Below are positions 28,018-37,373 of a stretch of DNA of 64,000 bases, piece after piece; the stretch's first letter is position 1; the number at the start of each line of letters is the position of its first letter. Position numbers and translations under genes: made by a program. Source of the stretch: Pelagibacteraceae bacterium (GTDB lineage Bacteria; Pseudomonadota; Alphaproteobacteria; Pelagibacterales; Pelagibacteraceae); contig PAFH01000016.1 of assembly GCA_002704145.1 (NCBI GenBank), positions 67,560 through 131,559 on the forward strand, read 5' to 3'. The notes below the pieces were generated by a model. That model worked only from the letters and a program-made list of their open reading frames with translations. It was not told where the DNA came from and searched no databases.

Positions 28018-28664
28018 GATCTTTCTCCGAATATTGAACTACCTATTCGTAAATGAGTAGAATTATATTTTAATGCTTCAATATAATCAGCAGACATACC
28101 GATGCTTAAGTTTTTTAAACCGAGTGAAGAATTTAATTCAGAAATGTCTTTGAAATATTTTTTTTGATTTCCATCGTTAGGCGGTATAGCCATCAAACCG
28201 ATAACATCTAATTTTTTTTCTAACACACAATAATTATAAAAAGGTTCAACTTGATTGTAAGCTATACCTGACTTTTGATATTCATTTCCTAAATTCACTT
28301 GAATAAAATATTTAACAAATTTGTTAATAGAGGTTTGGCATTTGGCGAGCACATCAGCTAGTTTTTGGCTATCTAAAGAATGTATGTAATCAAAAATTTC
28401 AACTGCTTTTTTTGCCTTATTACTTTGCAGTCTACCAATCATGTGTAGCTTTATATTCTTATTTTTATTCCTTAATTCAGACCATTTTGTTGCTGCTTCC
28501 TGTACCTTGTTTTCTCCATAATGTTCGTGTCCATAATCAATCAAAGGCATTATATGATTAATTGAAAACGTCTTACTTACAGCAACAATTATTTTTTCTT
28601 TTTTATTGTCGATTTTTTTAATATTAGATTTTATTTTATTGAATCTTTCTATTATTATACTCAT
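28014..28664 (-). CDS. yggS: YggS-family pyridoxal-phosphate homeostasis protein
   Basis: This is a cytoplasmic PLP-binding protein with an alanine-racemase-like barrel that buffers PLP and affects amino-acid metabolism; it has no clear enzyme activity. The PLP lysine lies in IIVAVSKTFS near residue 30. YGENKVQEAATKW, HMIGRLQSNKAKKAVEIFDYIHSLDS and SIGMSADYIEAL are family signatures. At 216 residues it has the standard size. It converges with the L,D-transpeptidase gene (4-base overlap) and its start codon directly abuts the start of thiE on the other strand. Confidence 0.95.
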   Translation of the reverse strand: MSIIIERFNKIKSNIKKIDNKKEKIIVAVSKTFSINHIMPLIDYGHEHYGENKVQEAATKWSELRNKNKNIKLHMIGRLQSNKAKKAVEIFDYIHSLDSQKLADVLAKCQTSINKFVKYFIQVNLGNEYQKSGIAYNQVEPFYNYCVLEKKLDVIGLMAIPPNDGNQKKYFKDISELNSSLGLKNLSIGMSADYIEALKYNSTHLRIGSSIFGERS

Positions 28665-29240
28665 GTGTTTATCCGTAAAAATAAATTTTTTTTTATAGTA
28701 GAAAGTATCAGAGATATAGATTTAAAAAATATAAAAAATTCCAATAAATTCTGCATAATTTATAGATCAAAAAAAATAGCCAAAAACATAGATGAATTGA
28801 TAAAATTTAGAAGAAAATGCAGAGCGTATAACATAGAGTTTTATGTTTCTAATAACATAAAATTGGTCTCGATTTTGAAAGCAGATGGTATCTATATTTC
28901 TGCCTATAATAAAGACATCAGAATTTCCCTTTTAAAAAAATCAAATTATAAAATAATAGGTTCGGCGCATAATATTAAAGAACTTAATATAAAAAAGACT
29001 CAAGGCTGTTCTAACATTATATATTCACGCCTATTTTTAACATCCTACAAATATAAGAAGGGATCTTTAGGCGTAGTAAGATTTAATCTTTTAAGTTTAC
29101 TGATCAAGGAAAATTTAATTCCTTTAGGTGGAATTCGATTATCTAATTTGAATAAACTTAATATGGTAAGATGTAATTCAATTGCATTGTTATCAGAGAT
29201 TAAAAAAGAACCAAAAATTTTATCAAGGTGTTTTTTTTAA
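28665..29240 (+). CDS. thiE: Thiamine-phosphate synthase/TenI-like protein
   Basis: ThiE joins the pyrimidine and thiazole phosphates to thiamine phosphate. The 191-residue protein has the TIM-barrel order of the family: FRRKCRAYNIEFYVSNN, the position of the DGIYIS strand (usually DGVHLG), KIIGSAHNIKEL (usually IIGVSxHxxxE) and PLGGI near the C terminus. Several catalytic residues of well-studied ThiE proteins are changed, so TenI-like or altered activity is possible. It starts with GTG that abuts the yggS start codon on the other strand, leaving no intergenic promoter space. Confidence 0.72.
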   Translation: MFIRKNKFFFIVESIRDIDLKNIKNSNKFCIIYRSKKIAKNIDELIKFRRKCRAYNIEFYVSNNIKLVSILKADGIYISAYNKDIRISLLKKSNYKIIGSAHNIKELNIKKTQGCSNIIYSRLFLTSYKYKKGSLGVVRFNLLSLLIKENLIPLGGIRLSNLNKLNMVRCNSIALLSEIKKEPKILSRCFF

Positions 29241-29258
29241 ATAACATTAAAATTTTCC

Positions 29259-29288
29259 AAAAAAAAAGGGGCGAAAATCGCCCCTTTT
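29259..29288. terminator. Strong bidirectional terminator between thiE and the porin gene
   Basis: AAAAGGGGCGA (29264-29274) and TCGCCCCTTTT (29278-29288) form a perfect 11-bp stem with a 3-base loop. On the minus strand (porin) it runs into nine T's, and on the plus strand into TTTT. It suits a highly transcribed porin gene, and it also ends thiE. It is the strongest hairpin I see in the window. Confidence 0.9.
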
Positions 29289-29311
29289 AATTTTGTTAAC
29301 TAATCGAATTA

Positions 29312-30346
29312 TTAGAACGCAAATGTCATTGCAATAATCGTCTCAGTTCTATCAGCATCTTGAGTGTAACTTACGTTATCGTAATCACCTCTAGCTACTG
29401 ATAATGTAGCACCACCTAAAGAGTAAGCAGCTTGAATTGTATCAACACCAATATCGTATGTTGTGTTTGTGCTTGTTCTTTGGTTAGCTTCTGAATCTTC
29501 TTTTGAGTAAGATACAGACAATTGATCATTTACTGCAAATCCAATTGACATACCTGTATTGATCACGTGATCTACTGTAGCCGCACTAGCTGTTGCTATT
29601 ACTGTTACAGATGACTCAGGTGATACGTAAGACTTACCATAACCTACTGTAAAGTTTCCTGCTGCGTATGTTGCACCCCAAGCACCACCTTCTTCAAGTT
29701 GGTTCTCAGTAGTTACACCATCATCGTAGTCATTTACTTCATAGTATGAAGCACTTAGCGTTAAACCATCTACTGGCTTAGTCACTAATGAGTATGCTGT
29801 TATAGAGTTAGTTGCTGCTGCACCATCGTAGTTACCACTTTGTGCATCACTTTTTGCGTTACCCCAAGCTAAAGAAGCTGTTGTATCGAAAGGAAGTGTT
29901 GGCGTGTGGTATTGAAGTGTAGCGTAACTGTCTTCTGCACTTGGGTAAGTTATACCTGTGCTTAGACCTGTGTCAGTCAATGTCGTGTAAGCTGATTGAT
30001 CCCATGCATATTTTTTGTTGTTTGAACACTCAGATACACAAACTTTAATTTTACCCATATCATTTAATGTAAGGTTAATTTGCGTGTCATCGTTCAAAGC
30101 ACTTCCGTCTGTTTCATCTGGATCTAATTCCATTGAGTAAGACCATGCATAACCATTATCCATCTCACCGCTTGCTGTGAAATTTAATTCGTTCGTAATA
30201 CCAACACCCATCTCTGCTTGTGTTCCGTTAACGATGTTGTAAGTGGCTTTAGCTGAACCGCTAACTGTCATCTCACCTGCGTTTACAGAAAACATTAAAG
30301 ATAATGAAGATACTGCAACGAATAAAGTTTTCATTATAGTTTTCAT
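29312..30346 (-). CDS. Outer-membrane porin
   Basis: This is a 344-residue beta-barrel porin: signal peptide MKTIMKTLFVAVSSLSLMFSVNA, then alternating amphipathic strands rich in Gly, Thr, Tyr and Ser (MTVSGSAKATYNI, WSYSMELDPDETDG), and a C terminus ending in aromatic TFAF as recognised by the BAM complex. Porins admit small solutes across the outer membrane. The ATG at 30346 follows AAAGGA at good distance. Composition is visibly less AT-biased than its neighbours, usual for a highly expressed surface protein. It is transcribed alone, with a 214-base leader region upstream and a strong terminator downstream. Confidence 0.9.
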   Translation of the reverse strand: MKTIMKTLFVAVSSLSLMFSVNAGEMTVSGSAKATYNIVNGTQAEMGVGITNELNFTASGEMDNGYAWSYSMELDPDETDGSALNDDTQINLTLNDMGKIKVCVSECSNNKKYAWDQSAYTTLTDTGLSTGITYPSAEDSYATLQYHTPTLPFDTTASLAWGNAKSDAQSGNYDGAAATNSITAYSLVTKPVDGLTLSASYYEVNDYDDGVTTENQLEEGGAWGATYAAGNFTVGYGKSYVSPESSVTVIATASAATVDHVINTGMSIGFAVNDQLSVSYSKEDSEANQRTSTNTTYDIGVDTIQAAYSLGGATLSVARGDYDNVSYTQDADRTETIIAMTFAF

Positions 30347-30560
30347 TGTTTTTCCTTTGTTATTGTTTTAATAATTAAAACTGATGAAAATTATCATTTT
30401 CCCTCATATTTTTAAGAACAAATGACGATTTTAACTGATTATTCTATAATATGTTGTAAATTTATCACACTTTTTGTATAGTTTTTCAATTAAAAATAGT
30501 ATGAAAAATATGACAATTTTTTTATTTCTTTAGTCAATAAAAAGAACATATTCATACATT
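30347..30560. promoter_or_regulatory. Divergent intergenic region of the porin and DUF3576 genes
   Basis: This is one of the three largest gaps (214 bases). It holds the porin ribosome binding site (AAGGA) and several AT-rich promoter-like elements; on the minus strand TTGAAA followed 16 bases later by TGATAA (about 30463-30490) is one candidate. No riboswitch or hairpin operator is evident by eye. Its size, compared with near-zero gaps elsewhere, suggests regulated transcription of the porin. Confidence 0.4.
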
Positions 30561-31098
30561 ATGACAAAAAACTGTAAACTATTTCTATCTCTCTTAACAC
30601 TATTTTTTACATTAAACTCATGCGAGGCTTTTAAGCCAAAAAAAGTTGATACAAGAGATATACCAATCCAAGGTTCAGAGAGAGCAAAAAAAAATATTAA
30701 AGAAGGAAGAGGAACTTCTATAGACAGTTTAATAAAAGGTCGAGGAGGTAGTACTAATTTTGAATTTAGTTCCTCAAATCCAATGTGGAGAGCATCACTA
30801 GAAATTTTAGATTTTCTTCCTTTAACTACAGTAGACTATTCTGGTGGAATGATCATTTCTGATTGGTACACAGGTGATGGTACTGATGAAGCAATTAAAA
30901 TTGCCATTCGATTTATGTCAAATGAAATTAGAACTGACAGTTTAAAAATCATTGTACATAAAAAAAAAATGTTCACCTGATAGAAATTGCAAAACAGCTT
31001 TGTTAAAAAATTCAAAGATAAGTCAAGAATTGAGAGGAACTATTTTAAAAAAAGCTTCAGAATTGGAAAGAGAATCTAAAGGTAAGAAAAAAAGATAA
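30561..31098 (+). CDS. DUF3576-type lipoprotein (frameshift at a poly-A run)
   Basis: The protein has a signal peptide with lipobox (LNSCEAF) and a body (SSNPMWRASLEILDFLPLTTVDYSGG, ISDWYT) typical of DUF3576 proteins found upstream of leuS in alphaproteobacteria. Function is unknown; an envelope role is likely from lipidation. Reading stops at 30980 because a run of ten A's (30960-30969) throws the frame. With nine A's it continues CSPDRNCKTALLKNSK... to a stop at 31098, about 178 residues. The continuation stays in frame and ends nine bases before leuS, so I annotate one gene. Confidence 0.85.
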
Positions 31099-31107
31099 TA
31101 TACATAA

Positions 31108-33639
31108 ATGGAAAGAGTTAATTTTCAAGTAATTGAAAAAAAATGGCAAAAAAAATTTGCCTCGTTTAAACTGTACAATAAAAAAGGAGAAAAGTTTTAT
31201 TGTTTAGAGATGTTCCCATACCCATCAGGAAAAATTCATATGGGACATGTTAGAAATTATACTATTGGAGATGTGATAGCCAGATATAAGTTCATGAAAG
31301 GGTTTAATGTTCTTCACCCCATGGGTTGGGATGCTTTTGGTTTGCCAGCAGAAAATGCAGCAAAATTAAATAATCTAAATCCAAAAAATTGGACTAAAGA
31401 AAATATTGAAACCATGAAAAATCAATTAAAAATGTTAGGGCTTTCTATTGATTGGGATTTAGAAATCTCTACTTGTGATGAAAATTATTATAAACATCAA
31501 CAAGAATTATTTATTGATTTTTATAATCAAGGCATTGTCTCACGTAAAGAAACTTACGTTAATTGGGATCCTATCGAAAAGACAGTTTTAGCTAACGAGC
31601 AAGTAATTAATGGTAAAGGTTGGAGGTCAGATGCTGTTGTTGAAAGAAAAAAATTATCGCAATGGTTTTTTAATATAACAGATTTTTCTAAAGAATTATT
31701 AGATGACTTAAAAAATTTAAAAGGATGGCCTGAAAAAGTTAAATTGATGCAAAAAAACTGGATTGGTAAATCAATCGGTTGTGAAATAGATTTTAAGTTA
31801 TCAGAGGATGAAAGAATTTTATCTATTTTTACAACTAGGCCGGACACTATTTTTGGGGCGAGCTTTATCGCAATATCAGTTGACCATGAAATATGCAAAA
31901 AATTTATTAATGATAAAAATTTTAAAAAATTTAAAGAGGCGTGCTCCAAAATTGGAACAACCGAAGAAGCTTTAGCTAACGCAGAAAAATTAGGTTTCAA
32001 TACAGATTTATATGCTGAACATCCTTTTATTCTCGGCAAAAAAATTCCTATCTATGTAGCAAATTTTGTTTTAATGGATTATGGAAATGGAGCAATTTTT
32101 GGTTGTCCTGCTCATGATCAAAGGGATTTCGATTTTGCCAAAAAATATAAATTACCGATAATAAAAGTTGTATCAAATAAAAAGGTAAATCAAAATGGTG
32201 ATGAAATGCAAGAAGCTTATACTGGAAGCGGAACTGTTATTAATTCAGAATTTTTAAACAACTTAAATATCGAAGATGGAAAAGAGAAGATTATTAAAAA
32301 AATTGAAGAAAAAAAAATAGGAAAGAAAAAAACATTATTTAGACTAAAAGACTGGGGAATTTCTAGGCAAAGGTATTGGGGTTGTCCTATACCTATGATT
32401 TATCTTGAGGATGGTTCCGTAGTTCCTGTAGAAAAAAGTGAATTGCCTATAACGTTGCCTGATGACGCAGATTTAAATGCTCAGGGTAACCCTTTAGATA
32501 AACATCCCAGCTGGAAAAAAACTACTCATAAAAAAACAGGGAAACCAGCATTAAGAGAAACTGACACTCTAGATACTTTTGTTGATTCATCTTGGTATTT
32601 CTTAAGGTTTTGTTCTCCTAATTTTAAAAAAGGACCTTTCGATAATGATAAAGTTAATTATTGGATGCCTGTGGATCAGTACATTGGAGGGATTGAACAC
32701 GCAATATTACATTTGCTTTATTCACGTTTTTTTATGAAAGCAATAAAAAAAAGTGATAAAAAATTTAAGTTTTCTGAACCCTTTAATAATTTATTTACTC
32801 AAGGAATGGTATGCCACGAAACTTATCAGGATAAAGATGGAAAGTATCTTTATCCTAGTGAAATTAAAGTAATCTCGCAAAAGGAAGCAATTAAAATATC
32901 AGATCAATCTAAAGTAAAAATAGGTGCTTCCGAGTCAATGTCTAAATCAAAAAGAAACACTATTGATCCTGAAATAATGATTAAACAATATGGTGCGGAT
33001 TCTGTTAGATGGTTTATCTTATCTGACAGCCCACCAGAAAAAGATGTTCAGTGGTCTGATACAGGAGTGATTTCAGCTAATAAATTTCTACAAAGAATAT
33101 GGAACTTAAATCAAACAATTTTAAAAAAAGAAAATAATAAGAATTATGATTATGAGCAAGGCAAAAAATTTGAGGAACAAATTAACTTATTTATTTACAA
33201 AATTGATAACACAATAAGAAACTTTCAGTTTAATGTTGCTATAGCTAATTTTTATGAAGTTTATAGATATTTTAATGAATCTCTTAAGCTCAAAGTAAGT
33301 AAGACTATTTTACTTTCAAATATAATCAAAATAATGAAACTGATGATACCTCTTACCCCTCACCTCGCTTATGAGTGTTTAACAAATTTAAATTGCAGAG
33401 AAATTAACGATTGGCCTGAAATAAACTCTTCATTCCTTGATAAAATAAAGATTGCCTTAGTAGTTCAAGTTAATGGAAAAACAAGAGATGTTATTAAAGT
33501 TAATAAAAATTTAGAGGAAAGAGAGGTTAATAAGTTGATAACAAATACTTCTAAAGCCTATAAGCATTTAGCTGATAAGAAGGTAAAAAAAACAATCTTT
33601 GTTAAAAATAAAATAATAAACTACATTGTAGAAAATTAA
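31108..33639 (+). CDS. leuS: Leucyl-tRNA synthetase
   Basis: LeuS charges tRNA-Leu and edits mischarged products. The 843-residue class I enzyme has the HIGH-like motif in [19 protein letters not shown], the CP1 editing domain in the middle ([13 protein letters not shown]), and the KMSKS equivalent in [13 protein letters not shown] near residue 620, followed by the anticodon-binding domain and a C-terminal VNGKTRDVI segment. It leads the leuS-lptE-holA run: lptE starts on its stop codon. Confidence 0.98.
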   Translation: MERVNFQVIEKKWQKKFASFKLYNKKGEKFYCLEMFPYPSGKIHMGHVRNYTIGDVIARYKFMKGFNVLHPMGWDAFGLPAENAAKLNNLNPKNWTKENIETMKNQLKMLGLSIDWDLEISTCDENYYKHQQELFIDFYNQGIVSRKETYVNWDPIEKTVLANEQVINGKGWRSDAVVERKKLSQWFFNITDFSKELLDDLKNLKGWPEKVKLMQKNWIGKSIGCEIDFKLSEDERILSIFTTRPDTIFGASFIAISVDHEICKKFINDKNFKKFKEACSKIGTTEEALANAEKLGFNTDLYAEHPFILGKKIPIYVANFVLMDYGNGAIFGCPAHDQRDFDFAKKYKLPIIKVVSNKKVNQNGDEMQEAYTGSGTVINSEFLNNLNIEDGKEKIIKKIEEKKIGKKKTLFRLKDWGISRQRYWGCPIPMIYLEDGSVVPVEKSELPITLPDDADLNAQGNPLDKHPSWKKTTHKKTGKPALRETDTLDTFVDSSWYFLRFCSPNFKKGPFDNDKVNYWMPVDQYIGGIEHAILHLLYSRFFMKAIKKSDKKFKFSEPFNNLFTQGMVCHETYQDKDGKYLYPSEIKVISQKEAIKISDQSKVKIGASESMSKSKRNTIDPEIMIKQYGADSVRWFILSDSPPEKDVQWSDTGVISANKFLQRIWNLNQTILKKENNKNYDYEQGKKFEEQINLFIYKIDNTIRNFQFNVAIANFYEVYRYFNESLKLKVSKTILLSNIIKIMKLMIPLTPHLAYECLTNLNCREINDWPEINSSFLDKIKIALVVQVNGKTRDVIKVNKNLEEREVNKLITNTSKAYKHLADKKVKKTIFVKNKIINYIVEN

Positions 33640-34115
33640 TGAAATATAAAATTATAAAATTTTTTCTATATTTATTCTTGGTGTTAACTACAAGCTGTGG
33701 GTTTAAGATAGTCAATGAAAAAAGTAATCAAAATTTTTCTATAACTGAAATTTATACATCAGGTGATAATAGGATAAGCTTTAAAATCAAAAATAATTTA
33801 ATAGCAGATGTAGTTAAAGACAATACAAATAAAATAAAAATAGATTTAAATACACGGAAAAAAAAAATAATAAAAGAAAAGAATATTAAAAATGAGGTAA
33901 CAAAATATGAAATTCAATTAAACACAAGATTATATATTTATAAAATTGATACTGGTAAAAGATTTGAAATAAGCATTAGCAATAGCGGAGATTATATAAT
34001 TGGAGCGAATTATTCTAATACCTTAAGCAATGAGAAAAAACTTGTTGAAGATTTAGTAGACAATATTTCAAAAAAAATTATTAAGGAAATAAGCATTTTA
34101 TTTGATGATATTTAA
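33639..34115 (+). CDS. lptE: LPS-assembly lipoprotein LptE
   Basis: LptE plugs the LptD barrel that inserts lipopolysaccharide in the outer membrane. The 158-residue protein has a signal peptide with lipobox VLTTSCGFKI, and the CGFxxx start is typical of LptE. The rest is poorly conserved, as in this family, so the call rests mainly on lipobox, length and the leuS-lptE-holA order. Its ATG overlaps the leuS stop by one base (TAATG), and its 3' end overlaps holA by 14 bases. Confidence 0.85.
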   Translation: MKYKIIKFFLYLFLVLTTSCGFKIVNEKSNQNFSITEIYTSGDNRISFKIKNNLIADVVKDNTNKIKIDLNTRKKKIIKEKNIKNEVTKYEIQLNTRLYIYKIDTGKRFEISISNSGDYIIGANYSNTLSNEKKLVEDLVDNISKKIIKEISILFDDI

Positions 34116-35103
34116 AAGTTACATTTTGGAGCAAAATATAGAGAATATTTTAAGTAAAAAAATTTTATTATTTTATGGTGAAAACGAAGGGCTTAAAAGA
34201 GAGTTTAAAGAAATAATCAAAATAAAATTCAATGACACTAATATATTAAGAATTTCAACTAACGAAGTTATAAAGGATAAAAATATTTTATTCAAAGAGA
34301 TATTAAATAAGTCTTTATTTGAAGAAAAAAAAATTATATTTATTGATGATGTTAATGATAAATTATTAATCTTTATTGAAGAATTAATTAATGAAATTGA
34401 AGATGAGAAAATTTTTTTGTTTGGTAACATGCTTGACAAGAAATCAAAAATTAGAAGTTTTTTTGAAAAAAATAAAGATGTAGGCATCGCCCCGTGTTAT
34501 AAAGATAATGAGATTTCAATTAAAAATATTATCATAAAAAAATTAGGCAAATTGAAAGGTCTAAATCAACAAATAATAAATTTAATTTCACAAAGCACTA
34601 ACCTAGACAGGAATAAGGTTAATAATGAAATAGAAAAGATAAATTGTTACTTTTCTAATGGTAAAATTGATTTAGAAAATGTTGAGAAATTGCTAAATTT
34701 AAGAAACAATGATGATTTTAACTTGCTAAGAGATGAAGCTCTAAAAGGCAACAAAATTAAGACAAATACACTATTAGGTGACACAACTTTTGATACAGAA
34801 AATAATTTTTATTACCTAAATATTCTTAATCAACGAATGATTAAACTTAATGAAATAGAAAACTTAAAAAAAAGTGGAAATGAGATTGAAGATTTATTAT
34901 CTATTATAAAGCCACCTATTTTTTGGAAAGATAAGCCTATTTTATTAGAACAAGCGAAAAGATGGAATAAAAAAAAGATTAATAGCGCCTTAGACCAGAT
35001 TTATAAAACCGAACTTAAGATAAAAAGTACTTCTAACTTAAGAAAAGAATTATTAATAAAAAATTTAATTATTGATTTATGTAATTCTGCTAATGCTGTT
35101 TAA
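34102..35103 (+). CDS. holA: DNA polymerase III delta subunit
   Basis: HolA opens the sliding clamp within the clamp loader. The 333-residue protein matches the family in length and layout: an AAA+-like N-terminal domain (KILLFYGENEGLKREF) lacking a Walker A, a middle domain, and a C-terminal collar domain (FWKDKPILLEQAKRWN). The region FEEKKIIFIDDV is the typical beta-strand plus acidic segment. It overlaps lptE upstream and converges with parB with a 14-base tail overlap. Confidence 0.92.
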   Translation: MMIFKSYILEQNIENILSKKILLFYGENEGLKREFKEIIKIKFNDTNILRISTNEVIKDKNILFKEILNKSLFEEKKIIFIDDVNDKLLIFIEELINEIEDEKIFLFGNMLDKKSKIRSFFEKNKDVGIAPCYKDNEISIKNIIIKKLGKLKGLNQQIINLISQSTNLDRNKVNNEIEKINCYFSNGKIDLENVEKLLNLRNNDDFNLLRDEALKGNKIKTNTLLGDTTFDTENNFYYLNILNQRMIKLNEIENLKKSGNEIEDLLSIIKPPIFWKDKPILLEQAKRWNKKKINSALDQIYKTELKIKSTSNLRKELLIKNLIIDLCNSANAV

Positions 35104-35947
35104 GCAACTTAGCTACTAATTCAAATTGTTCTAGATTTTTATATTTAATTGAAATTTTACCAGAATTGTTTCTTTTATTAGTTATTTCAACACTTAATCC
35201 CAAATTATTTTCAATTAATTCTTGTTCATTAATAATATTAGCGTCTAATTTATTTTGACCAACTTTCTGCGGCCCTTTTTTTTGACGGGATATGAACTCT
35301 ACACTTCTAGCACTAAGTTTTTTTGAAACAATTTCTTCAGCTATTTCACCTGCATTACTTAAACCGATAAGCGGTCTAGCTTGTCCAGCTGAAAGACTAC
35401 CTTCTTCGATCATTCCGATTACATCAAGTGGTAAAGTTAATAATCTTAAAGTATTACTAATATGACTACGACTTTTAGACATAAATTTTGCAATTTTTTC
35501 ATGATCATAACCAAATTCAACAGCTAATCTTTGATACCCTTTAGCTTCTTCAATAGAATTTAAATCATCTCTTTGAATGTTTTCCACTATGGCTACTTCT
35601 AGTGCTTCACTATCGCTCAAATCCAAAATCAAGATTGGAACCTTATGTAAACCAGCTTTTTGTGATGCTAACCAACGTCTTTCGCCTGCAACTATTTCAA
35701 ATCTTCCTGGGTCTCCTTTTGCTTGCCTAACCGCAATTGGTTGAATTACTCCATTTTTTTTTATCGATTTGCTTAGTTCTTCCAGCTTATCTTCATTAAA
35801 ATTTAATCTAGGTTGAAATTGGTTTCTTACCAAATCACCAATGTTTGCTTCATTTTGGATACTTTTAGAGCTCTTTTTAGAAGACAAGTTTTTTTCATCA
35901 CCAAATAAAGCAGATAAACCTCTACCCAACCCCTTTTTTTTTACCAT
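35090..35947 (-). CDS. parB: Chromosome-partitioning protein ParB
   Basis: ParB binds parS sites and spreads as a CTP-dependent clamp to segregate the origin. The 285-residue protein starts with KKGLGRGLSALFG. It has GERRWLASQKAG (box II, CTP site) and ENIQRDDLNSIEEA, an HTH centred on KIAKFMSKSRSHISNTLRLL, and a C-terminal dimerisation segment. It lies two bases after parA. Two parS-like palindromes lie about 1 kb upstream in rsmG. Confidence 0.97.
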   Translation of the reverse strand: MVKKKGLGRGLSALFGDEKNLSSKKSSKSIQNEANIGDLVRNQFQPRLNFNEDKLEELSKSIKKNGVIQPIAVRQAKGDPGRFEIVAGERRWLASQKAGLHKVPILILDLSDSEALEVAIVENIQRDDLNSIEEAKGYQRLAVEFGYDHEKIAKFMSKSRSHISNTLRLLTLPLDVIGMIEEGSLSAGQARPLIGLSNAGEIAEEIVSKKLSARSVEFISRQKKGPQKVGQNKLDANIINEQELIENNLGLSVEITNKRNNSGKISIKYKNLEQFELVAKLLKQH

Positions 35948-35949
35948 TT

Positions 35950-36753
35950 TTATGCTGCGCTCCCTACATCAACTTTATTTTTCTCTATGAATTCATCTGC
36001 TAATTTAAAGTATGATTTGCTACCTAAACAGTTTTTATCATATACAACACAGGGCATCCCATGAGATGGCGCTTCTGATAATCGAACATTACGAGGTATT
36101 ACTGTTTGATAAACTTTTTCTTTAAAAAAAGATCTAGCCTCTTTGTCAACTTGTGCTGAAAGTTTATTTCTCTTATCAAACATAGTAAGCAATATTCCTT
36201 TGACTTTAAGATCAGGATTTAAATTGACTTTAATTCTATCTATTGTTTTCACTAATTGAGTAATTCCTTCGAGAGCAAAAAATTCCGTTTGTAGTGGTAC
36301 TAATAATTCTTCTGAAGCGACTAAAGCCATTATAGTAAGTAAACTTAATGATGGCGGACAATCAATAAAAATATTATCATAATCTAACGCTTTATTTAAA
36401 AGTTGCTTTTCTAACAATTCTTTTAAAACAAATGCTCTGTTAGAGTCATTTGCTGTTTCAACTTCCAATCCAGATAAATTTACATTTGAACCAATTATAT
36501 CTAGATTTTTTACATCTGTTTTTTGAATAGCATTTAAAAGATTAATTTTTTTTATTAAAATATTATAAATATTTTTTTCTTCATCGTTATTTGTTTTTCC
36601 CAGACCTGTAGTAGCATTTCCCTGGGGGTCTAAATCTATGATTAGATTTCTTTGACCCAAAATGGACAGTGCTGATGCTAAATTTATAACTGTCGTTGTT
36701 TTTCCTACACCTCCTTTTTGATTTATAACCGCTATGATAGATTTTTTAATCAT
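35950..36753 (-). CDS. parA: Chromosome-partitioning ATPase ParA (Soj)
   Basis: ParA is the nucleoid-binding ATPase that pulls ParB-parS complexes apart. The deviant Walker A KGGVGKTTTVINLA sits at the N terminus, and IDLDPQGNATTGLG and FIDCPPSLSLLT are the Walker A' and B regions. At 267 residues it is typical of chromosomal ParA. Its start overlaps the rsmG end by eight bases, forming the conserved mnmG-rsmG-parA-parB cluster. Confidence 0.97.
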   Translation of the reverse strand: MIKKSIIAVINQKGGVGKTTTVINLASALSILGQRNLIIDLDPQGNATTGLGKTNNDEEKNIYNILIKKINLLNAIQKTDVKNLDIIGSNVNLSGLEVETANDSNRAFVLKELLEKQLLNKALDYDNIFIDCPPSLSLLTIMALVASEELLVPLQTEFFALEGITQLVKTIDRIKVNLNPDLKVKGILLTMFDKRNKLSAQVDKEARSFFKEKVYQTVIPRNVRLSEAPSHGMPCVVYDKNCLGSKSYFKLADEFIEKNKVDVGSAA

Positions 36754-37373
36754 TATTTTTTATATCCATATTTATAAGTCTAGAATGTTTATCAGTTATG
36801 CTTTTTTCTAATTTATAACTGGATTTTAAATTTAAATATACATTATTTATTTCCTTAAAAGCGTTTTTTCCTTTTAATATTAAAAGTTTATGTGGATTCC
36901 TTACATTTTCACGTGAAATTCTCAATATTTCTGGCAATTTTCTGAAGGCTCGGCAAACGACTACGTCGGCAAAGAATTTTTCGTCGTATACGTTTTTTCT
37001 TATTTCAACATTTTTTTAATGTTAATTTTTTAATTATTTCCCTTAAGAAGGCTCTCTTAACAGGTGATTTTTCGTACAATTTCACGTGAAACGGTATGGA
37101 ATCACCATATATTGCTAAAACTAAACCAGGAAAACCCGCTCCTGTACCCAAATCGACAATAACTGTCTTACTTTTTAAATTTATAAATAATAATAATTGT
37201 GCAGAATCTAAAATATGCCTATGCCATATATTCTTTTCTGTATTTTTAGATATAAGATTATACTTTTTGTTACTTTTTATGAGAAAATCATGATAAATTT
37301 CAAGCTTATCGACAGAATTATAACTAAATCCTATCTTCTTTTTAAGGATCTGTAGTACCTCTTCCTTTTGCAT
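36746..37373 (-). CDS. rsmG: 16S rRNA (guanine527-N7)-methyltransferase RsmG (frameshift at a T/A run)
   Basis: RsmG (GidB) methylates G527 of 16S rRNA. The N-terminal 122 residues include the SAM-binding VIVDLGTGAGFPGLVLAI. The frame then stops at a run of seven A's on the coding strand (37011-37017). With six A's it continues NVEIRKNVYDEKFFADVVVCRAFR and on to a stop at 36746, giving about 208 residues, the family length. The 63-residue ORF seen at 36746-36937 is this C-terminal part, not a separate gene. Two parS-like sites lie within the coding sequence. Confidence 0.92.
36905..36920. promoter_or_regulatory. parS-like site 1 (inside rsmG)
   Basis: The palindrome TTTCACGTGAAA (36907-36918) matches the core of the bacterial parS consensus TGTTTCACGTGAAACA at 12 of 16 positions over 36905-36920. 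It lies about 150 bases from parA. ParB would load here. A second copy is 173 bases away. Confidence 0.7.
37078..37093. promoter_or_regulatory. parS-like site 2 (inside rsmG)
   Basis: TTTCACGTGAAAC (37080-37092) within AATTTCACGTGAAACG matches 13 of 16 positions of the parS consensus TGTTTCACGTGAAACA. It is in the coding sequence of rsmG, a common place for chromosomal parS sites near parAB. Confidence 0.8.

Noticed and set aside
29564..29569. CACGTG inside the porin gene as a parS site
   Set aside because: The flanks are GAT/ATC, not TTT/AAA; the sequence is explained by coding (Asp-His-Val-Ile).
36746..36937. Separate 63-residue gene before parA
   Set aside because: It is the C-terminal part of RsmG once the frame break at 37011-37017 is allowed for.
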